DNA of 64,000 nucleotides. It comes from Paenibacillus assamensis DSM 18201. Lineage in GTDB: Bacteria > Bacillota > Bacilli > Paenibacillales > Paenibacillaceae. Positions 55,979 to 63,970 of the stretch are shown in pieces. The DNA lies in the NCBI RefSeq assembly GCF_000422445.1, contig NZ_AULU01000017.1, positions 46,160 through 110,159 of the forward strand, read 5' to 3'. The notes beneath the pieces were generated by a model. The model ran no database searches, was not told where the DNA came from, and saw only the letters and a program-made list of their open reading frames with translations. Position 1 is the first letter of the stretch. Each line of letters begins with the position of its first letter. Position numbers and translations under genes: made by a program.

Positions 55979-56923
55979 TTAAGCCGCTTTACTTTGATTA
56001 ACAGTGTGTTGAGCATAAACTAATGGTGTGTTAAGTGCCTGCTCAAGCTCCGTATCCGTTATCCATCCAAGGGTGTTCATACGATTCAGCACTGTACTTT
56101 GACGCCTTTCAGCCAACTCCTTATTTTTGTAGGGAGAGTAATGCTCTGGCGCTTTAAGAAGGCCAACAAGTACCGCCGTTTCTGCTAAATTAATCGTAGG
56201 AAGCTCCCCATTCCTCATTGTTGTTTTGCCAAAATAAAAACGAGCTGCACTCTCAATCCCATACTTTCCGTGTCCGAAATATACTTTGTTCATATACATA
56301 TCCGCTAACTCTTGCTTCGTATAGCGAAGCTCCAGATTTGCTGATATCGCTATCTCCTTAATTTTGCGTATATAGGTTTTCTCATGAGTGAGGAACATAT
56401 TGCGTGCCAATTGCATCGTCACGGTGCTGCCACCCTGAGCTTTCTTGCCTTTTACAAGATCAACCCATATAGAGCGTGCTATTCCTACCGGATCAACACC
56501 TGGATGCAAATAATAACGATGATCTTCGATCGCTAACAACGTATCCGCCACATAACTAGGCATATCTATCGTTCGTACAACAGGCTGGCCATTGGGTAAA
56601 TGAGAAGCTTCCTGTACTTGTGTATAAAATGTATTCAACTGTTTAGTATCTATCCATACGTTCCCGAGAATCGCAAGTGCGAACCATCCCACTAACGGTA
56701 ACAAGATAGCAGCAAGCAGCATACCTGCAATAACTTTCTTCCATTGCGTTGGATTATTGGAAGCAGAAGTTTGATGCGTACTTTCTTGCTGTTCTGCAGA
56801 ACTCATTCCTGTTTGAGCAAATTTACTTCTACTGTGGATACGACTCGTATGACGCATTGGCATTAACACTGTAGCTTGAATCGTAGCGTTACGTTGGCGA
56901 TGATGTTTATTGTTCATTGTCAT
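55979..56923 (-). CDS. Monofunctional peptidoglycan glycosyltransferase (GT51)
   Basis: 314 residues. A basic 60-residue cytoplasmic tail, one membrane helix (about 65-87) and a GT51 domain that polymerises lipid II outside the membrane. Motif 1 holds the catalytic Glu133 (AIEDHRYYLHPGVDP, with Tyr where Phe is usual), motif 2 is QGGSTVTMQLARNMFL, motif 3 is RKIKEIAISANLE and motif 4 is LADMYMNKVYFGHGKYGIES. There is no transpeptidase domain, so it must work with a separate penicillin-binding protein. AAAGGAGGTCGC precedes the ATG; one two codons later is also possible. Confidence 0.9.
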   Translation of the reverse strand: MTMNNKHHRQRNATIQATVLMPMRHTSRIHSRSKFAQTGMSSAEQQESTHQTSASNNPTQWKKVIAGMLLAAILLPLVGWFALAILGNVWIDTKQLNTFYTQVQEASHLPNGQPVVRTIDMPSYVADTLLAIEDHRYYLHPGVDPVGIARSIWVDLVKGKKAQGGSTVTMQLARNMFLTHEKTYIRKIKEIAISANLELRYTKQELADMYMNKVYFGHGKYGIESAARFYFGKTTMRNGELPTINLAETAVLVGLLKAPEHYSPYKNKELAERRQSTVLNRMNTLGWITDTELEQALNTPLVYAQHTVNQSKAA

Positions 56924-57045
56924 GCGACCTCCTTTCTATACGTATAACTGTATCCAAAATAGGATTGTGGTGCTATCGATTTACCGAACAGCAATCTTAC
57001 ATTTATGAAAGATAAGTGCTCGTACACGATGTATGCTTTTACAAA

Positions 57046-57080
57046 AAATAAAAGCTTGAATCTATTGTTTGATTCAAGCT
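57046..57080 (-). terminator. Terminator after the Q-rich tail
   Basis: AGCTTGAATC / GATTCAAGCT perfect 10-bp stem on the minus strand, followed by TTTATTTTTTG, 22 bp beyond the TAA at 57103 and about 350 bp beyond the TAG at 57430. Its position fits the end of the longer reading frame. Confidence 0.8.
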
Positions 57081-57102
57081 CATTCTTTATGAAGTGATTG
57101 CA

Positions 57103-57429
57103 TTAGTAGGACTGGAACGGTTGCTGCTTCTGCTGTGACTGCTGCATCTCTTGATTCTGATCCTGACATTGGTTCTGCTGCTGAGACTGCTGTGCTGGAT
57201 TTTTTGTCTGTTGAGATTGCTGTTGTACTTGTGATTGCCCCTGACCTTGTTGCTGCTGGATTTGCTCTTGTCCTTGAGACTGCCCTGCTCCTTGAGACTG
57301 TTGCTGATTATGCTGCTGTCCTTGAGGCAGCTCCTGACTTTGTGACTGTTGTTCAATTTGCTGCTGACCCTGAGATGGCCCCCGACTTTGTGACTGCGCT
57401 TGGTTTTGATGCTGTCCCTGTTGTCCTTG
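57103..57429 (-). pseudogene. In-frame Gln-rich tail after an amber stop
   Basis: Directly after the TAG of the WrbA-like gene, the same frame stays open for 108 codons to TAA at 57103-57105. The encoded stretch is roughly half Gln with Ser, Gly and a few Asn (for example QGQQGQHQNQAQSQ, later QQQGQGQSQVQQQSQQ) and ends QKQQPFQSY. It has no start codon or ribosome binding site near its beginning. One base change (CAG to TAG) would explain it as the severed C-terminal tail of the upstream protein; read-through of TAG, followed by CAA, is the alternative. Confidence 0.7.
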
Positions 57430-58047
57430 CTACTCCAACTGCAATCCTTGTGTGACCCAAGTAGCAATTTGAACCGTTCGCTTCGCTTGGTGCATCACCG
57501 CTTGCTGAACATCCTCTTGTATCTTTCCATTTTGATCAACGGTTACGCTCACTCCATATGGATTACCACCTGCTTGAAAAAGGGAAGGGTCCGTATAGCC
57601 CGGCGCAGCAACGATAGCACCCCAATGATACATCGAGGTATAGAGGCTGAGTAATGTAGCCTCCTGTCCACCATGCGGATTCTGTGCACTCGTCATCCCA
57701 CTTATGACCTTATTCATCAGTTTGCCTTTGAACCACAAACCGCCTGTCATATCAAGGAATTGTTTAAACGGAGCAGCCACGTTACCAAAGCGAGTTGGTA
57801 CACTAAATATAATCGCGTCTGCCCATTCCAAATCTGTAAGTTGAACAACTGTAATATTTTCTGTCGACTCCACATGAGCCTTCCAGGCAGGGTTAGCATC
57901 AATAGCTGTTTGCGGTGCTAATTCTTGAATTTTAAATAATTTCACCTCTGCACCAGCAGATTCCGCTCCTTCTTTTGCCCACTCTGCCAACTGATAGTTC
58001 GTCCCTGTAGCGCTATAGTAAATAACAGCCAGCTTAACATTCGACAT
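57430..58047 (-). CDS. WrbA-like flavodoxin family NAD(P)H:quinone oxidoreductase
   Basis: 205 residues to the TAG. FMN-binding flavodoxin fold of the WrbA family: VIYYSATGTNYQLAEWAKEG holds the phosphate-binding loop, then DAIIFSVPTRFGNVAAPFKQ, FLDMTGGLWFKGKLMNKV and SAQNPHGGQEATLLSLYTSM with HWGAIVAAPGY. It reduces quinones by two electrons, protecting against redox stress. The Shine-Dalgarno is weak (GGGGGGA is 16 bp away). The frame continues into a Gln-rich tail after the amber stop, so the natural protein may have been 314 residues. Confidence 0.85.
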   Translation of the reverse strand: MSNVKLAVIYYSATGTNYQLAEWAKEGAESAGAEVKLFKIQELAPQTAIDANPAWKAHVESTENITVVQLTDLEWADAIIFSVPTRFGNVAAPFKQFLDMTGGLWFKGKLMNKVISGMTSAQNPHGGQEATLLSLYTSMYHWGAIVAAPGYTDPSLFQAGGNPYGVSVTVDQNGKIQEDVQQAVMHQAKRTVQIATWVTQGLQLE

Positions 58048-58231
58048 TCCGTTTTATTCCCCCCGTAGTTGCACGTACTATGAATAGAAATAAGCACTTC
58101 ATGCATGCCCATAAGCATTTCCAATTTTGGCTGGAAACATGTAGTCCATCTGGGATGCAGCGATAAATGAGTTCGACTCTCCTTCTTTCTATATTCCTTG
58201 CACATATAACTTATCTATCTTAAAACATAAA

Positions 58232-58255
58232 GAAGCTGACCCTAAGGCCAGCTTC
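58232..58255 (-). terminator. Hairpin downstream of a coding remnant
   Basis: GAAGCTG / CAGCTTC stem on the minus strand with TTTATGTTTT after it. It lies upstream of the wrbA-like gene, where a terminator is unexpected, but 17 bp after the stop codon of the possible gene remnant at 58272. Confidence 0.45.
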
Positions 58256-58422
58256 ATCACTCACTCATGATTTACTTTGCTCGTTCTTGAGCTAGACTTA
58301 CCTGCGTTATTTGCTGCAACTCCCACTTTTCTTTCAAAAATAAGGGATTGAAATCACAAAATGAACTGGATATTAAGTATAATTTTGGAGCGTAAAACTG
58401 TGTAAATAATGCTATTTCTTTA

Positions 58423-58451
58423 TTGACACCGCTTACAACGAGGTGTACGAT
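58423..58451 (+). promoter_or_regulatory. Sigma-A promoter of nucleoside operon
   Basis: TTGACA (58423-58428), 17-bp spacer, TACGAT (58446-58451). Start of transcription expected near 58458, just before the operator. Confidence 0.75.
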
Positions 58452-58462
58452 TATTGCATGAG

Positions 58463-58484
58463 TTTGGTAAAACGTTTTATCAAA
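58463..58484. promoter_or_regulatory. LacI-family operator of nucleoside operon
   Basis: The core TGGTAAAACGTTTTATCA is a near-perfect palindrome around a central CG; with flanking TT and AA the symmetry spans 22 bp with one mismatched pair. It covers about +6 to +27, a position for repression, and the LacI-family gene at 62519 is the obvious candidate to bind it. Confidence 0.7.
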
Positions 58485-58515
58485 TCATTCTCTAGTCTGA
58501 AAGAGGGGATCGACT

Positions 58516-58947
58516 ATGAATCAAATCTCGCAGTTACACATCTCATCGAATACCCTAACGCCTCAGATTTATTCTGACTTACGTCAGAAATGTTCTAATC
58601 TATTTCAGCCTTACGAAACTGCGGATATCGAGATTGCTTTACAAAACACGCTATACTCTGTCGTCGTATTCGATGAACAGCAACCTGTAGGCATTGGTAG
58701 AGTCGTCGGTGATGATCGTATCGTTTTTTTCATTAAAGACGTCGTTGTGGATCCAGCCTACCAGAAGCGATCAATCGGTACGATGCTCATGCGATCCATA
58801 CTGGACTATATATATAAGCAAGCTTGTCCATCTGCATATATAGGGTTAATGTCTACACCAGATAAAGAGTCATTCTATGAGAAATTCGGTTTCATTCGTC
58901 GTCCCAATGAACTACAAGGATGTGGAATGGTCAAATTTGTGGAGTGA
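58516..58947 (+). CDS. GNAT family N-acetyltransferase
   Basis: 143 residues. GNAT fold with the acetyl-CoA pyrophosphate loop VVDPAYQKRSIGTMLMRSIL and the C-terminal KESFYEKFGFIRRPNELQG. Substrate unknown. AGAGGGGATCGACT precedes ATG. It is the first gene of the operon with ribokinase, 25 bp ahead of it, directly behind the operator, so a link to nucleoside or ribose metabolism is inferred only from position. Confidence 0.8.
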   Translation: MNQISQLHISSNTLTPQIYSDLRQKCSNLFQPYETADIEIALQNTLYSVVVFDEQQPVGIGRVVGDDRIVFFIKDVVVDPAYQKRSIGTMLMRSILDYIYKQACPSAYIGLMSTPDKESFYEKFGFIRRPNELQGCGMVKFVE

Positions 58948-58972
58948 CAACAGAAGCAAGGAGGCGCACATC

Positions 58973-59905
58973 GTGAACAAGTTAATTGTATTTGGAAGCT
59001 TAAACATGGATTTATCAATCGAGGCTGATCATGTTCCCCAACAAGGAGAAACGATTGTTGGACGTAATTTCATGACCAGTTCGGGTGGTAAAGGTGGTAA
59101 TCAAGCGGTAGCCGCTGCAAAGATGGGAGCAGCTACTTTCATAATTGGAAGTGTGGGCAAGGATTTGTTTGGCGAACAGCTGATTCGAGAGCTCTCTGCT
59201 ACAGGTGTTGATTGCTCTTACCTTCGCTCTAGTGATCACAATCCTACAGGTGTTGCCATGATTACATGTACAGACGGCGACAATCGAATCATTCTCAATC
59301 CGGGTGCTAATCATGAACTAACATCTGCTGATATCGAGGAGATTGTAAATACGATTGGACAACCCGGTGATCTATTCTTAACACAATTTGAGTGTGATTA
59401 CGAATCAACGATGTCATCGTTGATTATGGCCAAGCAAAAAGGGTTATATACGATGCTTAACGCTGCGCCAGCCCACTCCATATCCGATGAAGCTTATAAG
59501 AACATCGACTTGCTGATCGTGAATCAGACAGAGTGTGCATATCTGACTAACATTCATCCCCATCACGTTGAAGACTGTAAGGAACCAATAGCGTATTTCC
59601 AAGAAAGAGGCGTTTCCTCCATCTTGATTACACTTGGCTCTGAAGGCAGCGTAACGATGATTGATGGAAAACTCATTCACATTCCTAGTCAGAAGATTGA
59701 ACACGTTGTAGACACAACCGCAGCAGGCGATGCTTATATAGGAGCACTCTCAAGCGCCTTGCTCCAACAACAAGATTTGCCGAATGCGATGCAATTGGCA
59801 ACGAACACAGCAGCACTCACGATTATGAAGCGTGGAGCTCAACAATCTATTCCCACGCAACATGAAGTACAACAATATTTTGGGGAGGCAAAACAATATG
59901 CTTAA
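58973..59905 (+). CDS. rbsK: Ribokinase
   Basis: 310 residues. PfkB-family kinase phosphorylating ribose to ribose 5-phosphate. LIVFGSLNMDLSIEADHVPQ, FMTSSGGKGGNQAVAAAKMG and the catalytic DTTAAGDAYIGALSSAL are present, plus ITLGSEGS. AAGGAGGCGCACATC precedes a GTG start; longer frames overlap the GNAT gene. It overlaps the nucleoside hydrolase start by 8 bp. Ribose from that hydrolase is its natural substrate. Confidence 0.92.
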   Translation: MNKLIVFGSLNMDLSIEADHVPQQGETIVGRNFMTSSGGKGGNQAVAAAKMGAATFIIGSVGKDLFGEQLIRELSATGVDCSYLRSSDHNPTGVAMITCTDGDNRIILNPGANHELTSADIEEIVNTIGQPGDLFLTQFECDYESTMSSLIMAKQKGLYTMLNAAPAHSISDEAYKNIDLLIVNQTECAYLTNIHPHHVEDCKEPIAYFQERGVSSILITLGSEGSVTMIDGKLIHIPSQKIEHVVDTTAAGDAYIGALSSALLQQQDLPNAMQLATNTAALTIMKRGAQQSIPTQHEVQQYFGEAKQYA

Positions 59906-60818
59906 AAGACCAATTATTATTGATACGGACCCAGGAATTGATGATGCAGCGGCACTTGCCATTGCATTGTTCAGTGACAAACTGGATGTGAAGCTGATTA
60001 CAACGATAGCAGGAAATGTTGGTGTCGATAAAGTTACCGATAACGCACTTAAACTCCTTACGTTCTTCAATAAGAACATTCCAGTAGCAGTCGGTGTAAA
60101 TGACCCTTTAATCGTTGCATTTGAAGATGCGAGTAATGTCCATGGTCAGAGCGGTATGGATGGCTATGACTTTGATGAGCCGGCTCAGGAATTATTGTTG
60201 GACGAGCATGCTGTAAATGCGATGCGCCGCACAATAATGGACAGCGATGTTCCTATTACCCTCGTGCCAATCGGGCCTCTTACGAACATTGCGTTGCTGT
60301 TGAAGATGTACCCAGAAGTAAAAGGAAACATCGATGAAATTGTGTTGATGGGCGGTTCTGTTACACGTGGTAACAAAGGAGTAATGTCCGAATTCAACAT
60401 TGCAACTGACCCTGAAGCAGCAAAAATCGTATTCAATAGCGGCGTTCCAATTGCCATGGCAGGCTTAGATGTAGGTTGGAAAGCACTTGTTCATCCAGAA
60501 GAATGCAACCTTCTGAAAGACATGAACAAAACAGGAAACATGATACACTCGCTCTTCCAGCATTATCGCGGCGGCAGCATGAAGACAGGCTTGAGAATGT
60601 ATGATGCCTGTGCAATTGCCTACTTACTGAAACCTGAAATGTTCGAGATCGTCGATACGTTTGTCGATATCGAATTGAATGGCAGCTTAACGGCCGGCTG
60701 TACGGTGGTCGATCTAAAGGGATATTTAAAGAAACCAAACAACGCAAAGGTATGTTTGGATCTCGATCCGCAAATGTTCAAAGAATGGTTCATTGATAGC
60801 TTCAAAGCATGTGATTAA
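59898..60818 (+). CDS. Ribonucleoside hydrolase
   Basis: 306 residues, full length. Inosine-uridine nucleoside hydrolase family: calcium-site motif IIIDTDPGIDDAAALAIAL at the N terminus, ALKLLTFFNKNIPVAVG, VHGQSGMDGYD, LVPIGPLTNIALLL and EFNIATDPEAAKIVF. It splits nucleosides into base and ribose. GGGGAGGCAAAACAAT precedes ATG. Its products feed ribokinase next door and, for purines, salvage enzymes elsewhere. Confidence 0.92.
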   Translation: MLKRPIIIDTDPGIDDAAALAIALFSDKLDVKLITTIAGNVGVDKVTDNALKLLTFFNKNIPVAVGVNDPLIVAFEDASNVHGQSGMDGYDFDEPAQELLLDEHAVNAMRRTIMDSDVPITLVPIGPLTNIALLLKMYPEVKGNIDEIVLMGGSVTRGNKGVMSEFNIATDPEAAKIVFNSGVPIAMAGLDVGWKALVHPEECNLLKDMNKTGNMIHSLFQHYRGGSMKTGLRMYDACAIAYLLKPEMFEIVDTFVDIELNGSLTAGCTVVDLKGYLKKPNNAKVCLDLDPQMFKEWFIDSFKACD

Positions 60819-60877
60819 ACCTTTTCGCCAGTATGCAGGACAAAACATAACCATTACTATCAGATTGGGGATCCGCT

Positions 60878-62293
60878 ATGAATCCAATAATTATGTATGG
60901 CTCTGCTCTTATTGCCGTATCCATCGTTATCTACATGTTAATTAAACAAATGGACATTAAAATTACAATGTTCCTCATGGGTATCGTGCTCATGTTCGTC
61001 GGAATTGCTGCAGGTAATGGTATTGCAGTAAAAGACTTCGTAGGTACAGGTGCCGTTTGGCTCGATCCTTTGTTAGCAATAACTCAACAGTTCCAGCAAA
61101 CGCTAACATCGGCTGGATTTATTATTTTAATTCTAGGTGGATATTCAGCGTACATGACCGCGATCGGTGCGAATGATGTAACTGTCAGTGTTATTACGAA
61201 ACCCGTATCAAAAATCAAGTCCGCCTATGTACTCGTTCCAATCGTATTTTTATTAGGCAACCTGCTGTCTCTTGTTATTCCAAGTGCATCGAACTTAGCA
61301 ATCATCTTGCTTGCGACGCTGTACCCTGTTATGCGTAAAGCAGGTATGAGCAAACTAACAGCTGCCGCAGTTATCGCAACAACGGCAACCGTTATGCCAA
61401 CACCACTGGGTGGCGACAACGTTGCGATTTCACAAGAGCTGGCTAAGTATCCAGAATATTTAGGCCTAACGGTAACAGACTATGTATTTCAATATCATGC
61501 TATAATCTCGATTCCTACCATCTTGCTTATGGCTGTCGTTCATTACTTCTGGCAGAAGTTCATGGATAAGCGTTCGAAGACGAAAGATACGGATGAAGTT
61601 GAAGTTCAGGAAATTAAAGCAATCGAGGGCGGTGCTCTCTACAAAACGGTATATGCTTTGCTTCCTATCTTCCCTATCATTCTGTTGATTGTTACTTACT
61701 GTCTAAAAACATTCGCAGATATTAATATTAACGTCAATGTAGAAGTAGCAACAATGTTCTCATTCGCCATCGCCATTCTCTGTGATGTCATTAAACGTAA
61801 GAGTGGAAAAGAAGCTCTTCAGCAGACGGAACACTTCTTTAAAGGTATGGGCGGTGCAATGCCAATTGTAGCCTTGCTCGTTGCAGCTACAGTATTCGTA
61901 ACTGGACTGAAATCGATTGGCTTAATTGAAGCACTGCAAGATGCGATGATGAACATTCAAGGATCAGGATTAGGATTCGTGTTGCCGTTAATTCTAGTAT
62001 TACTGACAGCGCTAATCGTTCTCTTAAGCGGTAGTGGTACAGCGTTATTCTTTGCAATGGTTCCATTGATGGTAGCTCTCTCCACAGCTGCAGGTATCTC
62101 AGCTATTGCTGTATCCATTCCGATGGGACTCGCAGGCAACCTTTTACGTGCGGTGTCCCCGGTATCTGCGGTCGTTCTGATCGTAGCTGGATCCGTGAAA
62201 GTGAGTCCGCTAGACATCGTACGTCGTACATCTGTTCCAATGATTACGGGTGTTGTGTTTATGTTCGTGCTTTCGATGATACTATTCTTGTAA
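60878..62293 (+). CDS. DcuC-family transporter
   Basis: 471 residues with about twelve membrane helices. The pattern fits the DcuC family of anaerobic C4-dicarboxylate carriers: GGYSAYMTAIGANDVTVSVI, FLLGNLLSLVIPSASNLAII, TTATVMPTPLGGDNVAIS and LLSGSGTALFFAMVPLM. In this operon, next to ribokinase and nucleoside hydrolase and under one operator, nucleoside or ribose uptake is a reasonable alternative to C4-dicarboxylates. GATTGGGGATCCGCT precedes ATG. A terminator follows. Confidence 0.8.
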   Translation: MNPIIMYGSALIAVSIVIYMLIKQMDIKITMFLMGIVLMFVGIAAGNGIAVKDFVGTGAVWLDPLLAITQQFQQTLTSAGFIILILGGYSAYMTAIGANDVTVSVITKPVSKIKSAYVLVPIVFLLGNLLSLVIPSASNLAIILLATLYPVMRKAGMSKLTAAAVIATTATVMPTPLGGDNVAISQELAKYPEYLGLTVTDYVFQYHAIISIPTILLMAVVHYFWQKFMDKRSKTKDTDEVEVQEIKAIEGGALYKTVYALLPIFPIILLIVTYCLKTFADININVNVEVATMFSFAIAILCDVIKRKSGKEALQQTEHFFKGMGGAMPIVALLVAATVFVTGLKSIGLIEALQDAMMNIQGSGLGFVLPLILVLLTALIVLLSGSGTALFFAMVPLMVALSTAAGISAIAVSIPMGLAGNLLRAVSPVSAVVLIVAGSVKVSPLDIVRRTSVPMITGVVFMFVLSMILFL

Positions 62294-62312
62294 TAGATAC
62301 GTTATACAGGCG

Positions 62313-62343
62313 GCAGCAGTTAATTCCACAACTGCTGCCGTTT
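62313..62343 (+). terminator. Terminator of nucleoside operon
   Basis: CGGCAGCAGTT / AACTGCTGCCG perfect 11-bp stem with an 8-nt loop, then TTTG, about 20 bp after the carrier stop codon. Confidence 0.8.
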
Positions 62344-62518
62344 GTGTATGATTATACTGTGTTTCAAAAGATTAAAAATAAGTTGTTCTAGTAATTTGAA
62401 CTATCCACATAAACAATCTAAAATGGTTATTAACTCAATAATGAGGAGGATGAGTAACGCCTATTCCGCTCGAACGATACCCGATCAATTAAGATTAGCG
62501 TGAAATGGCCTATCTATT

Positions 62519-63544
62519 ATGAAAATAACAATTAAAGATATTGCTCGTGAGGCCAATCTTTCCTTAAGTGCTGTTTCTCAAGTGTTAAATAACAAGCCTT
62601 GTCGCGTTTCAGAGGAAAAAAAAGAGCTGATTCGCAGCATCGCCAAAAAGTATAACTACTCACCCAATCAGATCGCCAGAAGTCTCGTAACAAAGAGAAC
62701 GCATACCTTCGGGCTCATCATGCCCGATATTGAAAATATCTTCTTTTCTTCATTCGCGAAACGACTTGAAGCGAATTGCCGGAGACATGGTTATGCATTA
62801 ATTATAACGAACACGGATGACAAGTATGCTGAAGATCAAGAAATGATGGATCTGCTGATCGCAAGAGATGTGGATGGATTATTTTTAATCGTCAGTACCG
62901 AATCATATCAATATGTTGAGCAGATGGCCGATCGTTTAAAAAGACTAAACATTCCTTACGTTATGGTCGATCGTGTTTATCCTGAGTTTAATTGTAATAA
63001 GGTATTTTTCAACCATGAAATGGGCGCTTATCTCGCTGTAAAACATTTGATCGAACAAGGTCACCGTAAAATTGGCTGTATCGCGAATAAGCTATCCTCC
63101 GTAAATCGCGACTATCGCTTGGATGGCTATATGAAAGCAATGCGGGAATATGGGTGTGAAGTTCATGACCATTATATTATGGAGGGTAATTATCGTATTC
63201 ATAGTGGATACCATGCAACGCAGGAGCTGTTGAAGACCGATATTACTGCTTTCTTTGTGTGTAATGACATGATGACACTGGGCGTATTTCGTAAACTGCA
63301 TGAGTCCGGATATGCTATCCCGCAAGACTATTCTATCATTAGTTATGACAATACGATCGCACCATTTCTAAGCGATATTAAGCTAACTTCTATTGAGCAA
63401 AATGTTGGGGAGTTAGGTGATACAGCCTTTCAAGTGCTGTTCGACCAACTTAACAATGATCAACTTGCCCACCAAGAAATCTGCCTGCTTCCTAAATTGA
63501 TTATCAATGCGTCAGTTAAACCTATTCTCTCCAATAAACGCTAA
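62519..63544 (+). CDS. LacI-family transcriptional regulator
   Basis: 341 residues. N-terminal LacI helix-turn-helix and hinge (TIKDIAREANLSLSAVSQVL, then KKYNYSPNQIARSLVT) and a periplasmic-binding-like effector domain (FGLIMPDIENIFFSSFAKRL, YVMVDRVYPEFN, GHRKIGCIANKL, TAFFVCNDMMTLGVFRKL, SIISYDNTIAPFLS). It probably represses the preceding operon and is relieved by ribose or a nucleoside. The ATG has a poor Shine-Dalgarno; a strong GAGGAGG at 62443-62449 lies about 70 bp upstream in front of a 17-codon frame, a possible leader. Confidence 0.9.
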   Translation: MKITIKDIAREANLSLSAVSQVLNNKPCRVSEEKKELIRSIAKKYNYSPNQIARSLVTKRTHTFGLIMPDIENIFFSSFAKRLEANCRRHGYALIITNTDDKYAEDQEMMDLLIARDVDGLFLIVSTESYQYVEQMADRLKRLNIPYVMVDRVYPEFNCNKVFFNHEMGAYLAVKHLIEQGHRKIGCIANKLSSVNRDYRLDGYMKAMREYGCEVHDHYIMEGNYRIHSGYHATQELLKTDITAFFVCNDMMTLGVFRKLHESGYAIPQDYSIISYDNTIAPFLSDIKLTSIEQNVGELGDTAFQVLFDQLNNDQLAHQEICLLPKLIINASVKPILSNKR

Positions 63545-63573
63545 CCATATCAACAGTCCTCTGTATTCCTCAA

Positions 63574-63610
63574 AATGCCTGCTGCAGACTTTCGTACGAC
63601 AGCAGGCATT
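63574..63610. terminator. Terminator after lacI-type gene
   Basis: ATGCCTGCTG / CAGCAGGCAT stem with a 15-nt loop, 30 bp after the regulator stop; weak T-run. Confidence 0.55.
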
Positions 63611-63652
63611 GGATTGCGGATGATATGACACCTCACAGAGTTCTCATGAACG

Positions 63653-63687
63653 AAAAAACCACCATTGATATATAATCAACAGTGGTT
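63653..63687 (-). terminator. Terminator of rRNA operon
   Basis: AACCACTGTTGAT / ATCAATGGTGGTT on the minus strand followed by TTTTTT, 8 bp after the 5S 3' end. Confidence 0.85.
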
Positions 63688-63694
63688 CTCGTTT

Positions 63695-63811
63695 GCTTGG
63701 CAACGTCCTACTCTCCCAGGACCCTGCGGTCCAAGTACCATCGGCGCTGGAGGACTTAACGTTCGTGTTCGGGATGGGTACGCGTGGAACCCCTCCGCCA
63801 TCGTCACCAAA
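63695..63811 (-). rRNA. 5S ribosomal RNA
   Basis: About 117 nt. On the minus strand it starts TTTGGTGACGATGGCGGAGG, contains the conserved CCCATCCCGAACACG loop and ends GTAGGACGTTGCCAAGC. Last gene of an rrn operon entering from the right. Confidence 0.97.
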
Positions 63812-63970
63812 CATGATTTTTGCGATGTATATCTCCCTGTATTCCTACAGCAAAATATCACATCATCTAAATCGATTCAGGACATATCCTACCATCAGGT
63901 AGGTTCCCTAACAAGGTTATACCTTGAAAACTGACCGCAAAGTATTTAAAACGCTTCTTCATATTCATTA

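Larger units (their letters stand above)
58272..58484 (-). pseudogene. Possible C-terminal gene remnant
   Basis: A 70-codon minus-strand frame without an ATG, bounded upstream by TGA. Its translation looks protein-like (NKEIALFTQFYAPKLYLISS, then NPLFLKEKWELQQITQVSLA) and it ends 17 bp before a hairpin. I do not recognise the family. It overlaps the promoter and operator of the divergent operon, so it cannot be an active complete gene; chance remains possible. Confidence 0.3.
58048..58515. other. Intergenic region between wrbA-like gene and nucleoside operon
   Basis: Contains, from left to right, a hairpin at 58232-58255, a possible degenerate minus-strand coding remnant (58272-58484), and the promoter and operator of the plus-strand operon. 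No intact gene is seen. Confidence 0.5.

Noticed and set aside
57087..57467. Ser/Lys/Asn-rich minus-strand frame of 126 codons
   Set aside because: It is an out-of-phase reading of the Gln-rich repeat DNA; the frame continuous with the WrbA-like gene explains the composition better.
63812..63970. tRNA in the 23S-5S spacer
   Set aside because: No cloverleaf arms or TTCRA-type loop could be found on either strand.
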